From contig CBFHON010000002.1 of the NCBI GenBank assembly GCA_965657505.1, positions 62,001 to 126,000 of the forward strand: DNA of 64,000 bases, in the 5' to 3' direction. The DNA is from TMED109 sp002171375 (lineage in GTDB: Bacteria > Pseudomonadota > Alphaproteobacteria > TMED109). The translations under genes and the position numbers were made by a program. The notes beneath the pieces are model-generated. The model searched no databases. It was not told the origin of the DNA and saw only the letters and a program-made list of their open reading frames with translations. Each line of letters opens with the position of its first letter. Position 1 is the stretch's first letter. Below, one piece after another: positions 46,643 through 56,388 of this stretch.

Positions 46643-48382
46643 TTGAGCAATAATTATTATAATTCTGTAAAACAAAAATCATGGTCTTTAAAACATATAG
46701 AAGATAGAAAAGTAAATAAAATAGTTCAAGATTTTCAAATAAGTGATTTTCTTGCTCGAATCATTTGTGCTCGTGATATAGAAATAGATAGTGTAGAAGA
46801 TTTTATAGAACCTAGCCTTAAAAAACATCTACCATCTCCATTATTAATTAAAGATATGGCTCTTGCTGTAGATAGAATTTCTAAAGCATTTATTGATAAA
46901 GAAAAAATTGCTATTTTTGGAGATTACGATGTTGATGGAGCTACTTCATCAGCAGTATTATATAAATCGTTTAAACAATTTGGAGTTGAACCAACTATTT
47001 ACATACCAGATAGACAAAAAGAAGGTTATGGGCCAAATGAAAATGCCTTAAAGTCTTTAAAAGATAAAGGCATAAGTTTAGTTATTACTGTTGATTGCGG
47101 TATCACTTCATTTAGTGAGCTAGATTATGCTAAAAAAATTAATTTAGATATAATAGTAGTAGATCATCATGCACCGGAAGCTAAATTGCCAGATGCTATT
47201 GCTCTAGTAAATCCAAATAGAATAGATGATACTACCAATTTAGGAATGCTTGCTGCAGTTGGTGTTTCTTTTATGTTAGTTGGTGCTCTTAAACATAAAT
47301 TAATAAATATAGGTTTTATAAAAGAAGAAAATTTTATTAATTTATCTTCAATTTTAGATCTAGTTGCATTAGGCACAGTTTGTGATGTTGTGCCATTAGT
47401 TGGACCTAATAGAGCCTTTGTTAAACATGGGCTTAAAGTTATGTCAAAGAGACAAAACACAGGAATAAATGCTTTATTTGAAATTTCTAATGTAGAAGAT
47501 ATACCAAATGTATTTCATGCTGGTTTTGTATTAGGGCCTAGAATTAATGCGGGTGGAAGAGTTGGGGAGTCAGACCTTGGGGCTAAGTTGCTTACAACAG
47601 ATGATATGAACTATGCCAAGAAGATATCAATTCATTTAAATACACTTAATGAGGAGAGGAAAAAACTAGAATCTGATGTTTTAGAAGAATCAAAAATAAT
47701 AGCTGAAAATTATAATAATGATTCTATTTTAGTGCTATGTGGTAATAATTGGCACCCTGGAGTAATAGGAATTGTGGCTAGTAGAATAGTTGAGCAATAT
47801 AATAAACCAGCTATTATAATAGCCAAAAATGGAGATAACTCAAAGGGTTCTGGAAGGTCTATATCTGGAATAGATATAGGCCGTCTTATAACAATGGCAA
47901 AACAGTCAGGTATTTTGGTAAATGGTGGGGGCCATCCCATGGCATGCGGATTAACAATAGATAAAGATAAAATTAATGACTTAAGATTATTTCTTAACAA
48001 AACAAATACTAGACAAGATGATAAAACAAAAAAAACTTATTTTGTGGATATGGCTTTATCTGTAAGTGGTGCTATTCCAGAGTTAATTAAACAATTAAAA
48101 TTAATAGAGCCTTTTGGCGCTGGCAACCCTGAGCCAAAATTTATTATAAAAAATGTTAACTTATATAATCCTAAAATTGTTGGGGAAAATCATATTAAAT
48201 GTAGTATATCTGACTCAACTAATCATAGATTAGATGCTATTGCATTTAGAAGTGTAGGAACAGAGCTAGGAAAAAGTCTTTTGAATAATTATCATGCTCA
48301 TGTTATTGGAAGATTGAAAATATCAGAATGGAATGGAAGAGAAAGTTTACAAATGCATATTGAAGATGTAATAGAATTGTAA
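46643..48382 (+). CDS. recJ: Single-stranded-DNA-specific exonuclease RecJ
   Basis: 579 residues starting at TTG, 2 nt after glpX stops. FGDYDVDGATSSAVLY, TVDCGITSFSEL, the DHH motif VVDHHAPEAKLPDA and the DHHA1 motif VNGGGHPMACGLTI are present, followed by the OB-fold region (FGAGNPEPKFII). The DEDD-type metal site looks intact. It degrades 5'-ended single-stranded DNA in recombination and mismatch repair. Confidence 0.95.
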   Translation: MSNNYYNSVKQKSWSLKHIEDRKVNKIVQDFQISDFLARIICARDIEIDSVEDFIEPSLKKHLPSPLLIKDMALAVDRISKAFIDKEKIAIFGDYDVDGATSSAVLYKSFKQFGVEPTIYIPDRQKEGYGPNENALKSLKDKGISLVITVDCGITSFSELDYAKKINLDIIVVDHHAPEAKLPDAIALVNPNRIDDTTNLGMLAAVGVSFMLVGALKHKLINIGFIKEENFINLSSILDLVALGTVCDVVPLVGPNRAFVKHGLKVMSKRQNTGINALFEISNVEDIPNVFHAGFVLGPRINAGGRVGESDLGAKLLTTDDMNYAKKISIHLNTLNEERKKLESDVLEESKIIAENYNNDSILVLCGNNWHPGVIGIVASRIVEQYNKPAIIIAKNGDNSKGSGRSISGIDIGRLITMAKQSGILVNGGGHPMACGLTIDKDKINDLRLFLNKTNTRQDDKTKKTYFVDMALSVSGAIPELIKQLKLIEPFGAGNPEPKFIIKNVNLYNPKIVGENHIKCSISDSTNHRLDAIAFRSVGTELGKSLLNNYHAHVIGRLKISEWNGRESLQMHIEDVIEL

Positions 48383-48403
48383 TCTTTTTGTTGTAGTTTA
48401 AAA

Positions 48404-49294
48404 ATGGATAAGTATTTGGATTCTTCAAATGAAATTAAAACTGTAGTATTTCCAGTAGCTGGACTTGGCTCAAGATTTTTACCAGTAACAAAATTAGTGG
48501 CTAAAGAATTATTACCAATTTTAAATACTCCATTAATAGAATATGCGGTTAGTGAAGCAATAAAAGCTGGAATTGAAAGATTTATATTTATTAGTTCTCC
48601 AGATAAACAACCTATAACTAATTATTTCCGAAAAAATAAAAAATTAGAAAATGAATTAAGAGAGAAAAATTCTGAATATTTAGATATTATATCGAATAAT
48701 ATAATACCAGAAGAAAATTTAATTGAAGTAATACAAGATAAACCCTTGGGTTTAGGACATGCTATTTGGTGCGCTAAAGATTATATATCAGGCCCTTTTG
48801 CAGTTATTTTACCTGATGATTTAGTAGTCTCAGATGCGCCTTGTATAAAACAAATGATAGATGTATATAAAAAACATAAATGTAATATCATTGCTATTCA
48901 AGAAGTAGATAAAAATAATATATCAAAATATGGGGTAATAGATTTTTTAAATAATGATCAAAATATATATCATGTAAGAGATATGATTGAGAAGCCTGAC
49001 CAAGAAAAGGCTCCTTCAAATTTAGCTGTAATAGGTAGATATATTTTGTCACCAAATATAATTAAAGAATTATCATTACTCAAAGCCGGTTTTGGAGGAG
49101 AAATTCAATTAACCGATGCTATAAAAAATTCAATCAATTCTGAAAATGTTATTGGTTATAAATTTGAAGGAAATAGATTTGATTGTGGAAATGTAATGGG
49201 AGCTTTAGAGGCACAACTATCAATTGCTATTAATAATGATAAGTATAAAGATCAAGTTATTGAAATAATAAATAAAAACTTAATTAAGGATTAG
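48404..49294 (+). CDS. galU: UTP-glucose-1-phosphate uridylyltransferase
   Basis: 296 residues. The nucleotide-binding VFPVAGLGSRFLPVTKLVAKELLP-type segment begins at about residue 16; QDKPLGLGHAIWCAKDYI, FAVILPDDL and GEIQLTDAI are also conserved. It makes UDP-glucose, the substrate of the next gene. With ugd and the phosphomannomutase/phosphoglucomutase it forms a sugar-nucleotide set for envelope polysaccharide. Confidence 0.94.
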   Translation: MDKYLDSSNEIKTVVFPVAGLGSRFLPVTKLVAKELLPILNTPLIEYAVSEAIKAGIERFIFISSPDKQPITNYFRKNKKLENELREKNSEYLDIISNNIIPEENLIEVIQDKPLGLGHAIWCAKDYISGPFAVILPDDLVVSDAPCIKQMIDVYKKHKCNIIAIQEVDKNNISKYGVIDFLNNDQNIYHVRDMIEKPDQEKAPSNLAVIGRYILSPNIIKELSLLKAGFGGEIQLTDAIKNSINSENVIGYKFEGNRFDCGNVMGALEAQLSIAINNDKYKDQVIEIINKNLIKD

Positions 49295-49298
49295 ATAT

Positions 49299-50630
49299 AT
49301 GAATATTTCAATTATAGGAACGGGTTATGTAGGTTTGGTATCTGGTGCTTGTTTTTCTGAATTTGGCTTTAATGTAACTTGTATTGATAAAGATAAAAAT
49401 AAAATAGATAATTTAAATGATGGGCTAATACCTATTTATGAACCAAGTTTAGAGAGTTTAGTAAAAAAAAATGTTAAAGCAAAAAGACTCTTCTTTTCAA
49501 CTAACTTATCAGAGCATTTTAAGAATAGTGATGCAATATTTATAGCAGTAGGTACTCCAACTAATCCAAATAATAATAAAGCAGATTTAAAATATGTTTT
49601 CGATGTTGCTAGTGAAGTTGCTGATTTAATTGACTTAACAGATAAGCCTAAATTAATAGTTACTAAGTCTACCGTTCCGGTGGGTACTGGTAAAAAAATA
49701 GAATCTTATATATTGAACTATAGAAAAGAACTTGAATTAGGTAAAAACTTTGAAGTTGCTTCTAATCCAGAGTTTTTAAGAGAAGGATCTGCAATAGAAG
49801 ATTTTATGCGACCTGATAGGGTTATATGTGGCGCAGAAAGCAATTTTGCAAAATCTATTTTAGAAAAATTGTACAGGCCATTAAATTTAAGAGAAACCCC
49901 AATACTTTTTTCAAAAAGAGAAACTGCTGAACTAATTAAATATGCAGCAAATGGTTTTTTAGCTACTAAAATAACTTTTATAAATGAAATCTCTGATATT
50001 TGTGAAAAAGTTGGAGCAGATATTCAAGAAGTTGCTAAAGGTATTGGATTAGATGGAAGAATTGGATCAAAATTTCTGCATCCAGGACCAGGTTTTGGAG
50101 GTTCTTGTTTTCCAAAAGATACGAGAGCATTATCTGAAATAGCCAGAGAAGCAGGGTCTAATAGCAGAATTATAGATAGTGTTATTCAAGTAAATGAGTC
50201 TAGAAAAATTAATATGGTTAAAAAAATTAAAAATGCACTTAAACCTTTGGAAAATAAATCTCTATCTATTCTGGGTATAACATTCAAACCAAATACAGAT
50301 GATATGAGAGAATCCCCCTCTTTAGTTATTGTTCCTGAGTTAGTTAAAGTTGTTAAAAATATTAATGTATATGATCCCGCAGGTATGCCTATTGCCAAAA
50401 ACATGAAGGAATTTACTGGTGTAAATTGGAAAAATAATACCTATGAATGTGTTAAAAATACAGATGGTATAGTTATTTTAACAGAATGGAATGAGTTTAG
50501 AGCTTTAGATTTAGAAAAAGTAAAAAAATTATTAAATCAGCATGTTATTATAGATTTACGTAATATTTATAAACCCTCCTCAATGATTGAATTAGGTTTT
50601 AAATATATTAGTGTTGGAAGAGGCAGTTAG
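49299..50630 (+). CDS. ugd: UDP-glucose 6-dehydrogenase
   Basis: 443 residues. The N-terminal NAD site SIIGTGYVGLVSGACFSE, AVGTPTN, the middle SNPEFLREGSAIEDFMRPDRV and the catalytic cysteine in GFGGSCFPKDTRALSEIA are intact; the C-terminal domain has GITFKPNTDDMRESPSLV. It oxidises UDP-glucose to UDP-glucuronate. It starts 4 nt after galU. Confidence 0.95.
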   Translation: MNISIIGTGYVGLVSGACFSEFGFNVTCIDKDKNKIDNLNDGLIPIYEPSLESLVKKNVKAKRLFFSTNLSEHFKNSDAIFIAVGTPTNPNNNKADLKYVFDVASEVADLIDLTDKPKLIVTKSTVPVGTGKKIESYILNYRKELELGKNFEVASNPEFLREGSAIEDFMRPDRVICGAESNFAKSILEKLYRPLNLRETPILFSKRETAELIKYAANGFLATKITFINEISDICEKVGADIQEVAKGIGLDGRIGSKFLHPGPGFGGSCFPKDTRALSEIAREAGSNSRIIDSVIQVNESRKINMVKKIKNALKPLENKSLSILGITFKPNTDDMRESPSLVIVPELVKVVKNINVYDPAGMPIAKNMKEFTGVNWKNNTYECVKNTDGIVILTEWNEFRALDLEKVKKLLNQHVIIDLRNIYKPSSMIELGFKYISVGRGS

Positions 50631-50636
50631 TAAGAT

Positions 50637-52016
50637 ATGTCTAAATCACATATTTTTAATAATAATATATTACGTGCCTATGATATCAGGGGTGAAGTTG
50701 GTAAAACTCTCGATAATATTGATGCTGAGCGCTTAGGAAATATTTTTGCTTCTTCTTTTGATAAAAAAACTAAAAAAATTATAGTTTGTAGGGATGGAAG
50801 ATTATCTTCTCCAGAATTATCAGAAAGCCTAAAAAAAGGTTTGTTTGAATCTGGAGCAGATGTTATCGATATTGGTTTAGGACCGTCTCCTATGTTATAT
50901 TTTGCAGCAAATTATTTGGAATCAGATGGTGCTATAATGGTTACTGGTTCGCATAATCCCTCAAATCACAATGGTTTTAAAATTATGAAGGGAAAAATTC
51001 CTTTTTTTGGTAAAGATATTTTAGATATAGGTGCTAGAGGTAATGACGGTAATTGGAATTATTCAGAAGGAAGTAAATCTGATTATTCAATTAATGATAA
51101 ATATATAGGTACTTTATTAAAGTCATTAAAAATAGATAAAATAAACCCAAATATAAAGGTTGTATGGGATCCAGGTAATGGTGCTGCAGGAGAAATTGTT
51201 GAAAAATTAGTAAAGTTATTACCTGGCAAGCATATTTTAATTAATTCAAATATTGATGGTATGTTTCCAGCTCATCACCCTGACCCAACTAATCCTAAAA
51301 ACTTAGAAGAAATTATTTCCATAGTAAAAGATAAAAAGTTTGATTTAGGTTTAGCATTTGATGGAGATGGAGATAGACTAGGTGTTGTATCTAGTAGCGG
51401 AAATATTGTATGGGGAGATCAAATTCTAGCATTACTATCTAAAGAAGTTTTAAAAGATATGCCACATTCTACAATTATTGCTGATGTAAAAGCTTCTCAA
51501 AATCTATTTGATGAAATAAAAAAACTGGGAGGTGTGCCTTTAATGTGGAAAACAGGACACTCTTTTATAAAATCTAAAATGAAAGAAGTATCTTCACCTT
51601 TAGCTGGAGAAATGTCAGGTCATATCTTTTTTGCAGATAGGTATTTAGGCTATGACGATGGAATATATGCTGGTTTAAGAGTTTTAGAATTAATTAATGA
51701 CAGTTCTACCTTGGATAATTTTTTAAATTATCTACCGACGACATTTTCAACTCAAGAGATCAAAATAGATTGCTCAGATAATAAAAAGTTTAAGATAATT
51801 GAAGATCTGTCCTTACTTTTAGATAAAGAAAACCTTAAAATAAATAAAGTAGATGGTTTAAGAATTGAAAAAGATGACGGTTGGTGGTTATTAAGGGCCT
51901 CAAATACTCAAGCCGTACTAGTAGCAAGAATAGAGGCAAAGAGCGAAGAATCATTAAAGAGTATGCAAAAAGAGCTAAATATTTACTTAAATAAATTCGA
52001 TTTAACTTTAATATAA
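50637..52016 (+). CDS. Phosphomannomutase/phosphoglucomutase
   Basis: 459 residues of the alpha-D-phosphohexomutase family. RAYDIRGEVG at the N-terminus, the phosphoserine loop VTGSHNPSNHNGFKIM, the metal loop AFDGDGDRLG and the sugar-binding GEMSGHIFF are present, with RASNTQAVLVARIEA at the C-terminus. The AlgC/PMM-PGM type supplies mannose-1-P or glucose-1-P, the latter feeding galU. It is 6 nt after ugd. Confidence 0.92.
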   Translation: MSKSHIFNNNILRAYDIRGEVGKTLDNIDAERLGNIFASSFDKKTKKIIVCRDGRLSSPELSESLKKGLFESGADVIDIGLGPSPMLYFAANYLESDGAIMVTGSHNPSNHNGFKIMKGKIPFFGKDILDIGARGNDGNWNYSEGSKSDYSINDKYIGTLLKSLKIDKINPNIKVVWDPGNGAAGEIVEKLVKLLPGKHILINSNIDGMFPAHHPDPTNPKNLEEIISIVKDKKFDLGLAFDGDGDRLGVVSSSGNIVWGDQILALLSKEVLKDMPHSTIIADVKASQNLFDEIKKLGGVPLMWKTGHSFIKSKMKEVSSPLAGEMSGHIFFADRYLGYDDGIYAGLRVLELINDSSTLDNFLNYLPTTFSTQEIKIDCSDNKKFKIIEDLSLLLDKENLKINKVDGLRIEKDDGWWLLRASNTQAVLVARIEAKSEESLKSMQKELNIYLNKFDLTLI

Positions 52017-52101
52017 TATCTATATTTTATAGAATTCGTTATAAAAATATTTATATTGATATATATTATATGTTATAAGAATTTAAGGATGGATATAATT
52101 T

Positions 52102-52425
52102 ATGAGTTCTAAAAATGATGATGCAAATTCCAATAATACAGGAACTATAATAGAAGAAAAAATAGAAGTGAAAAAACCTTCCTTCTACCAGGTTCTAATA
52201 ATGAATGATGATTACACTCCCATGGAGTTTGTTATTTTAGTTTTAGAAAGATTTTTTAAGAAATCTAGAGCTGAAGCAACACAAATAATGTTACATGTTC
52301 ATCAAAAAGGAATGGGAGTTTGTGGGTTATATCCATATGAAATTGCTGAAACAAAAGTGGTTCAGGTAATGGATTTTGCTAGAAAAAATCAGCATCCACT
52401 GCAATGTACTATGGAAAAAGATTAA
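52102..52425 (+). CDS. clpS: ATP-dependent Clp protease adaptor ClpS
   Basis: 107 residues. After about 25 disordered residues come YQVLIMNDDYTPMEFVILVLERFF, with the N-degron pocket residues (NDD, TPMEFV), and MLHVHQKGMGVCGLYPYEIAETKV. ClpS delivers N-end-rule substrates to ClpA. Its last base overlaps the start of clpA. Confidence 0.95.
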   Translation: MSSKNDDANSNNTGTIIEEKIEVKKPSFYQVLIMNDDYTPMEFVILVLERFFKKSRAEATQIMLHVHQKGMGVCGLYPYEIAETKVVQVMDFARKNQHPLQCTMEKD

Positions 52426-54689
52426 TGCTATCTAATAGATTAGAAAAGACTCTAAATAGAGCTTTTGAGTATGCTTCAGAAAATAATCATGAATATGTTA
52501 CATTAGAGCATTTATTAGCAGCTCTCCTTGATGATGAAGATGCAAATGAAGTATTAATTTCTTGTAATGTTGATATTGAAGAATTAAGAGCTATTTTAAA
52601 TGACTTTATAAAAAACGAGTTAACTGCTTTAAAATTAAATAAAGGTGAAGATGTTAAACCTACTACATCTTTTCAAAGAGTAATTCAAAGAGCAGCTAAC
52701 CATGTTCAAATGTCTGGAAGTGAGGAAGTAACTGGAGCAAATATATTAGTAGCTATATTTAGTGAAAGAGAAAGTCATGCAGTATTTTATCTTAATAAAC
52801 AAAATATGACGAGATTGGATGCTGTCTCATATATTAGTCATGGTTCTAACCCAGAGGATACATATGAAGATAAAGATAAAACAGACTCAGATGCGTCCAA
52901 GTCAACAAAAAAGAAAAGTGTAATTGAAACGTACTGCATTAATTTGAATTCTAAAGCCAAAAAAGGTGAAATCGATCCTCTAATTGGAAGAGATAAAGAA
53001 GTGGATAGAACTATTCAGGTATTATGTCGAAGAACAAAAAATAACCCATTATATGTAGGTGACCCAGGAGTAGGTAAAACAGCTATAGCAGAAGGTTTAG
53101 CTAGAAAAATAGTAAATGGAGATACACCAGATATATTAAAAGATGCAATAATATATAGCCTGGATATGGGAACTTTATTGGCAGGAACAAGATATCGAGG
53201 TGATTTTGAGGAAAGACTTAAAGCAATATTAAATGAGGTGTCACAAGATAACAGAGCTATTCTATTTATTGATGAAATACATACTGTCGTAGGAGCTGGT
53301 GCAACGAGTGGTGGGTCAATGGATGCTTCAAACCTTCTTAAGCCTGCCTTGGCTTCAGGTGAGTTAAAATGTATCGGTTCAACAACTTATAAGGAGTATA
53401 GAAGCCATTTTGAAAAAGATAGGGCTTTAGTTCGTAGATTCCAAAAAATTGATATTTCTGAACCAACTAAGAAAGATGCTGTTAAAATTTTAAATGGCTT
53501 GAAGATATATTATGAAGAACATCATGGAGTTAAATATACACATGCGGCAATAAAAGCTGCAGTTGATTTAAGTGATAGATATATAGGTGATAGAAAGCTG
53601 CCTGATAAGGCAATAGATGTAATAGATGAATTAGGAGCATCACAAAGACTATTACCACCTTCAAGAAGAAAGAAGATGCTTGGAGTTTCTGACCTTGAAA
53701 ATATTATAGCAAAAATAGCAAGAATACCGTCTAAAAGAGTAAATTCTAGTGATAAAGATCAGTTATTAAATCTAGAAAGAGATTTAAAATTAGTTGTTTA
53801 CGGCCAGGATGAAGCAGTAAGTGAATTATCTGATGCAATTAAATTAGCTAGAGCTGGATTAAGAGATATAGAAAAGCCAATAGGCTGTTATCTGTTTACA
53901 GGCCCTACAGGTGTAGGTAAAACGGAAGTATCAAGACAATTAGCAAGAAACTTAGGGTTGGAATTAATGAGATTTGATATGTCTGAATATATGGAAAGAC
54001 ATTCTGTATCTAGATTAATAGGAGCTCCTCCTGGATATGTTGGGTTTGATCAGGGAGGACTTTTAACTGATAAGGTTGATCAAAATCCACATGCTGTATT
54101 ATTACTAGATGAAATAGAAAAGGCACATCCCGATTTATTCAATATTTTGCTGCAAATTATGGATCATGGCAAATTAACTGATCATAATGGTAAAACAATT
54201 GATTTTAGAAATATTATTTTAATTATGACATCAAATGCTGGTGCTGCAGATTTAGCAAAATCACCTATAGGTTTTGAGAGAAAAAATAGAGTAGGAGATG
54301 ATACTGAAGCAATCAAAAATTTATTTGCACCAGAATTTAGGAATAGATTAGACTCAATTATTAAATTCAAAAACCTCAATGAAGAAGTAATTGAAAAAAT
54401 AGTTGATAAATTTATTGATCAATTAGAAGCTCAGTTAGAAGAGAAGAAAATTACTATTGAATTAGATAGTAGTGCAAAGTTAACTTTAGCTAAAAAAGGA
54501 TTTGACCCCGTATTTGGAGCTCGACCGTTAGCTAGGGTTATTCAAGAAGACATAAAAAAACCTCTAGCAGATAGGATATTATTTGGAGATTTATCAAATG
54601 GTGGACATATAAGAATTACTGTCAAAAAAGATATTTTCAAATTTGATATTTCATTAAATGCAAGGTCTAAAGAAAAAAGCTTAAGTTAA
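52425..54689 (+). CDS. clpA: ATP-dependent Clp protease ATP-binding subunit ClpA
   Basis: About 754 residues. The ATG at 52425, sharing its A with the clpS stop (TAATG), gives MLSNRLEKTLNRAFEYASE and is preferred to 52404, which lies inside clpS. A Clp-N double repeat (about 1-150) precedes two AAA modules with Walker A GDPGVGKTA and GPTGVGKTE and Walker B LFIDEIHT and LLLDEIEKAHP. It unfolds proteins for ClpP. The stop interleaves with that of the convergent gene (TTAA at 54686-54689). Confidence 0.96.
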   Translation: MLSNRLEKTLNRAFEYASENNHEYVTLEHLLAALLDDEDANEVLISCNVDIEELRAILNDFIKNELTALKLNKGEDVKPTTSFQRVIQRAANHVQMSGSEEVTGANILVAIFSERESHAVFYLNKQNMTRLDAVSYISHGSNPEDTYEDKDKTDSDASKSTKKKSVIETYCINLNSKAKKGEIDPLIGRDKEVDRTIQVLCRRTKNNPLYVGDPGVGKTAIAEGLARKIVNGDTPDILKDAIIYSLDMGTLLAGTRYRGDFEERLKAILNEVSQDNRAILFIDEIHTVVGAGATSGGSMDASNLLKPALASGELKCIGSTTYKEYRSHFEKDRALVRRFQKIDISEPTKKDAVKILNGLKIYYEEHHGVKYTHAAIKAAVDLSDRYIGDRKLPDKAIDVIDELGASQRLLPPSRRKKMLGVSDLENIIAKIARIPSKRVNSSDKDQLLNLERDLKLVVYGQDEAVSELSDAIKLARAGLRDIEKPIGCYLFTGPTGVGKTEVSRQLARNLGLELMRFDMSEYMERHSVSRLIGAPPGYVGFDQGGLLTDKVDQNPHAVLLLDEIEKAHPDLFNILLQIMDHGKLTDHNGKTIDFRNIILIMTSNAGAADLAKSPIGFERKNRVGDDTEAIKNLFAPEFRNRLDSIIKFKNLNEEVIEKIVDKFIDQLEAQLEEKKITIELDSSAKLTLAKKGFDPVFGARPLARVIQEDIKKPLADRILFGDLSNGGHIRITVKKDIFKFDISLNARSKEKSLS

Positions 54690-55831
54690 ACTTTTTTAAA
54701 TGGAGTAAATCTTTGATTTATGGTTTGAATATCTCTGTTAATAACCTTCTCTTCTTCCTTTAAGAACTCTTTAACAGCATTTCTAAAATTTTTATTTGCT
54801 ATATAATGAGAGCTGTAAGTTTTTTCGGGCATATAACCCCTCTGAATTTTATGTGGTCCTTGAGCGCCACCTTCTACAAAGTCATATTTATTATTGATAG
54901 CCCATTCTATCGCTTGGTAATAACATAGTTCAAAATGCAAATATTTAATATTTTTATTAGAACCCCAATATCTTCCATATAATGTATTTTTGCCAATTAC
55001 GTGCATGGCAGCAGCTACCGTAGTACCTTTTTCTTTTGCAAAAACTATAAGTATCTTTTCTGCAAAATTTTTAGCTAATAAATTAAAAAAGTCTTGTTTT
55101 AAATAAGCATTTCCCCATTTTTTATCAGTTGTATTCTGATAAAATGTATACATATTTTCCCAGTCACAGTTATTTAAATCTTTATTTGATTTTAATATAA
55201 TTTCAATATTATTATCTTTGATAAATTTTCTTTCTTTAGAAATTGCTTTCCTTTTTCTTGATGTAAGAGAACTTAAAAAATCATCAAAGTTTTTATATTT
55301 ATTGTTTTTCCAATGGAATTGTTCTCCTATTCTAGTAAGAAACTGACTTTTACTAAATATTAGACTTTCTTTTTTTGTACAAAAAGTAATATGTGCTGAA
55401 GAAAAATTATTATTAGTAATTTTTATTATATATTCTGCAAAATAATTAATAACATTTTCTGTTTCTTTATTTGTTAAGCCATCTTTAATTAAAATTCTAT
55501 TTCCTGTTACAGGAGTAAAAGGAACAGATAACTGAATTTTAGGGTAATATTCTCCTCCAGCATTATAATAAGCATTTGCCCAGGCATGGTCGAATACATA
55601 TTCACCTTGGCTATCTAGTTTAATATACATTGGAGATACAGCTATAATAACATCATTTTTTTTAATGCATAAGTAATTAGGTAACCATGATGTCCCTTCA
55701 CCAACAGAATTAGAATCTTCTAAATTTTTTAAAAAAATATATGATAAAAACGGATTATGACCCTTTGCACACTCATCCCATATATTTCTTTTAATTAAAG
55801 AAATTTTTTTAAAAACTTTGCATGAAAACAT
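54686..55831 (-). CDS. FemAB-like GNAT family protein (DUF482)
   Basis: 381 residues. Conserved features of the 'peptidogalycan biosynthesis' DUF482 group are NPFLSYIFLKNLEDSNSVGEGTSW-type N-terminal residues (NPFLSYIFL), HAWANAYYNAGGEYYPK, SSAHITFC, GEQFHWKN, LTSRKRKAISKERK, LYGRYWGSNK, HFELCYYQAIEWAI and FVEGGAQGPHKIQRGY. The fold is a double GNAT as in FemX/FemA, but the activity is unknown. It shares its start with the stop of the RidA gene by one base, so the two are probably coupled. Confidence 0.83.
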   Translation of the reverse strand: MFSCKVFKKISLIKRNIWDECAKGHNPFLSYIFLKNLEDSNSVGEGTSWLPNYLCIKKNDVIIAVSPMYIKLDSQGEYVFDHAWANAYYNAGGEYYPKIQLSVPFTPVTGNRILIKDGLTNKETENVINYFAEYIIKITNNNFSSAHITFCTKKESLIFSKSQFLTRIGEQFHWKNNKYKNFDDFLSSLTSRKRKAISKERKFIKDNNIEIILKSNKDLNNCDWENMYTFYQNTTDKKWGNAYLKQDFFNLLAKNFAEKILIVFAKEKGTTVAAAMHVIGKNTLYGRYWGSNKNIKYLHFELCYYQAIEWAINNKYDFVEGGAQGPHKIQRGYMPEKTYSSHYIANKNFRNAVKEFLKEEEKVINRDIQTINQRFTPFKKV

Positions 55832-56295
55832 TATTTAAATTCAAATACTGCATCAACTTCAACAGGAACATTTCTGGGTAAACTATTTGTTCCAACTGCA
55901 AATCTAGCATGTTTTCCTGCTTCACCAAATATTTCAACCATTAGATCAGAAGCACCGTTTGCAACTTCTGGTTGATTATGAAAATCATTAGTACAAGCAA
56001 CAAATATTCCTAACTTTACACATTTAGTAACTCTTGATAAATCGCCATCGAGGGCATCTTTTAAAACTGAAATGATATTTAAGCCACATATTCTTGCTAT
56101 AGTTTTAGCTTTATCAATATTTATATTTTCTCCAACTTTACCTGTATGTTTTATCTCACCATTTTCGAATGGTACTTGTCCTGCAATAAAGATTAAATTA
56201 TTACTTATGACATAAGGTATATAATTTGCAGCGGGTTTTGGTGAAGATGGTAACTTAATTCCTAGGCTTTGTATTTTTTCATCTATAATATTCAT
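55831..56295 (-). CDS. RidA/YjgF-family protein
   Basis: 154 residues with LPSSPKPAANYIPYVISNNLIFIAGQVPFENG-type start (LIFIAGQVPF), GLNIISVLKDALDGDLSRVTKCVKLG and the C-terminal ARFAVGTNSLPRNVPVEVDAVFEF containing the conserved Arg. RidA hydrolyses reactive enamine/imine intermediates; this longer variant is the alphaproteobacterial type found next to DUF482 genes. Its substrate is unknown. Confidence 0.87.
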   Translation of the reverse strand: MNIIDEKIQSLGIKLPSSPKPAANYIPYVISNNLIFIAGQVPFENGEIKHTGKVGENINIDKAKTIARICGLNIISVLKDALDGDLSRVTKCVKLGIFVACTNDFHNQPEVANGASDLMVEIFGEAGKHARFAVGTNSLPRNVPVEVDAVFEFK

Positions 56296-56388
56296 ATTTA
56301 ATCCTTTATTTATATATTCAAATACTTCTATTTTTAGTTTATAAATAGTATAAAAAGTATTTTACATCCAACCATAATGGAGTTTATT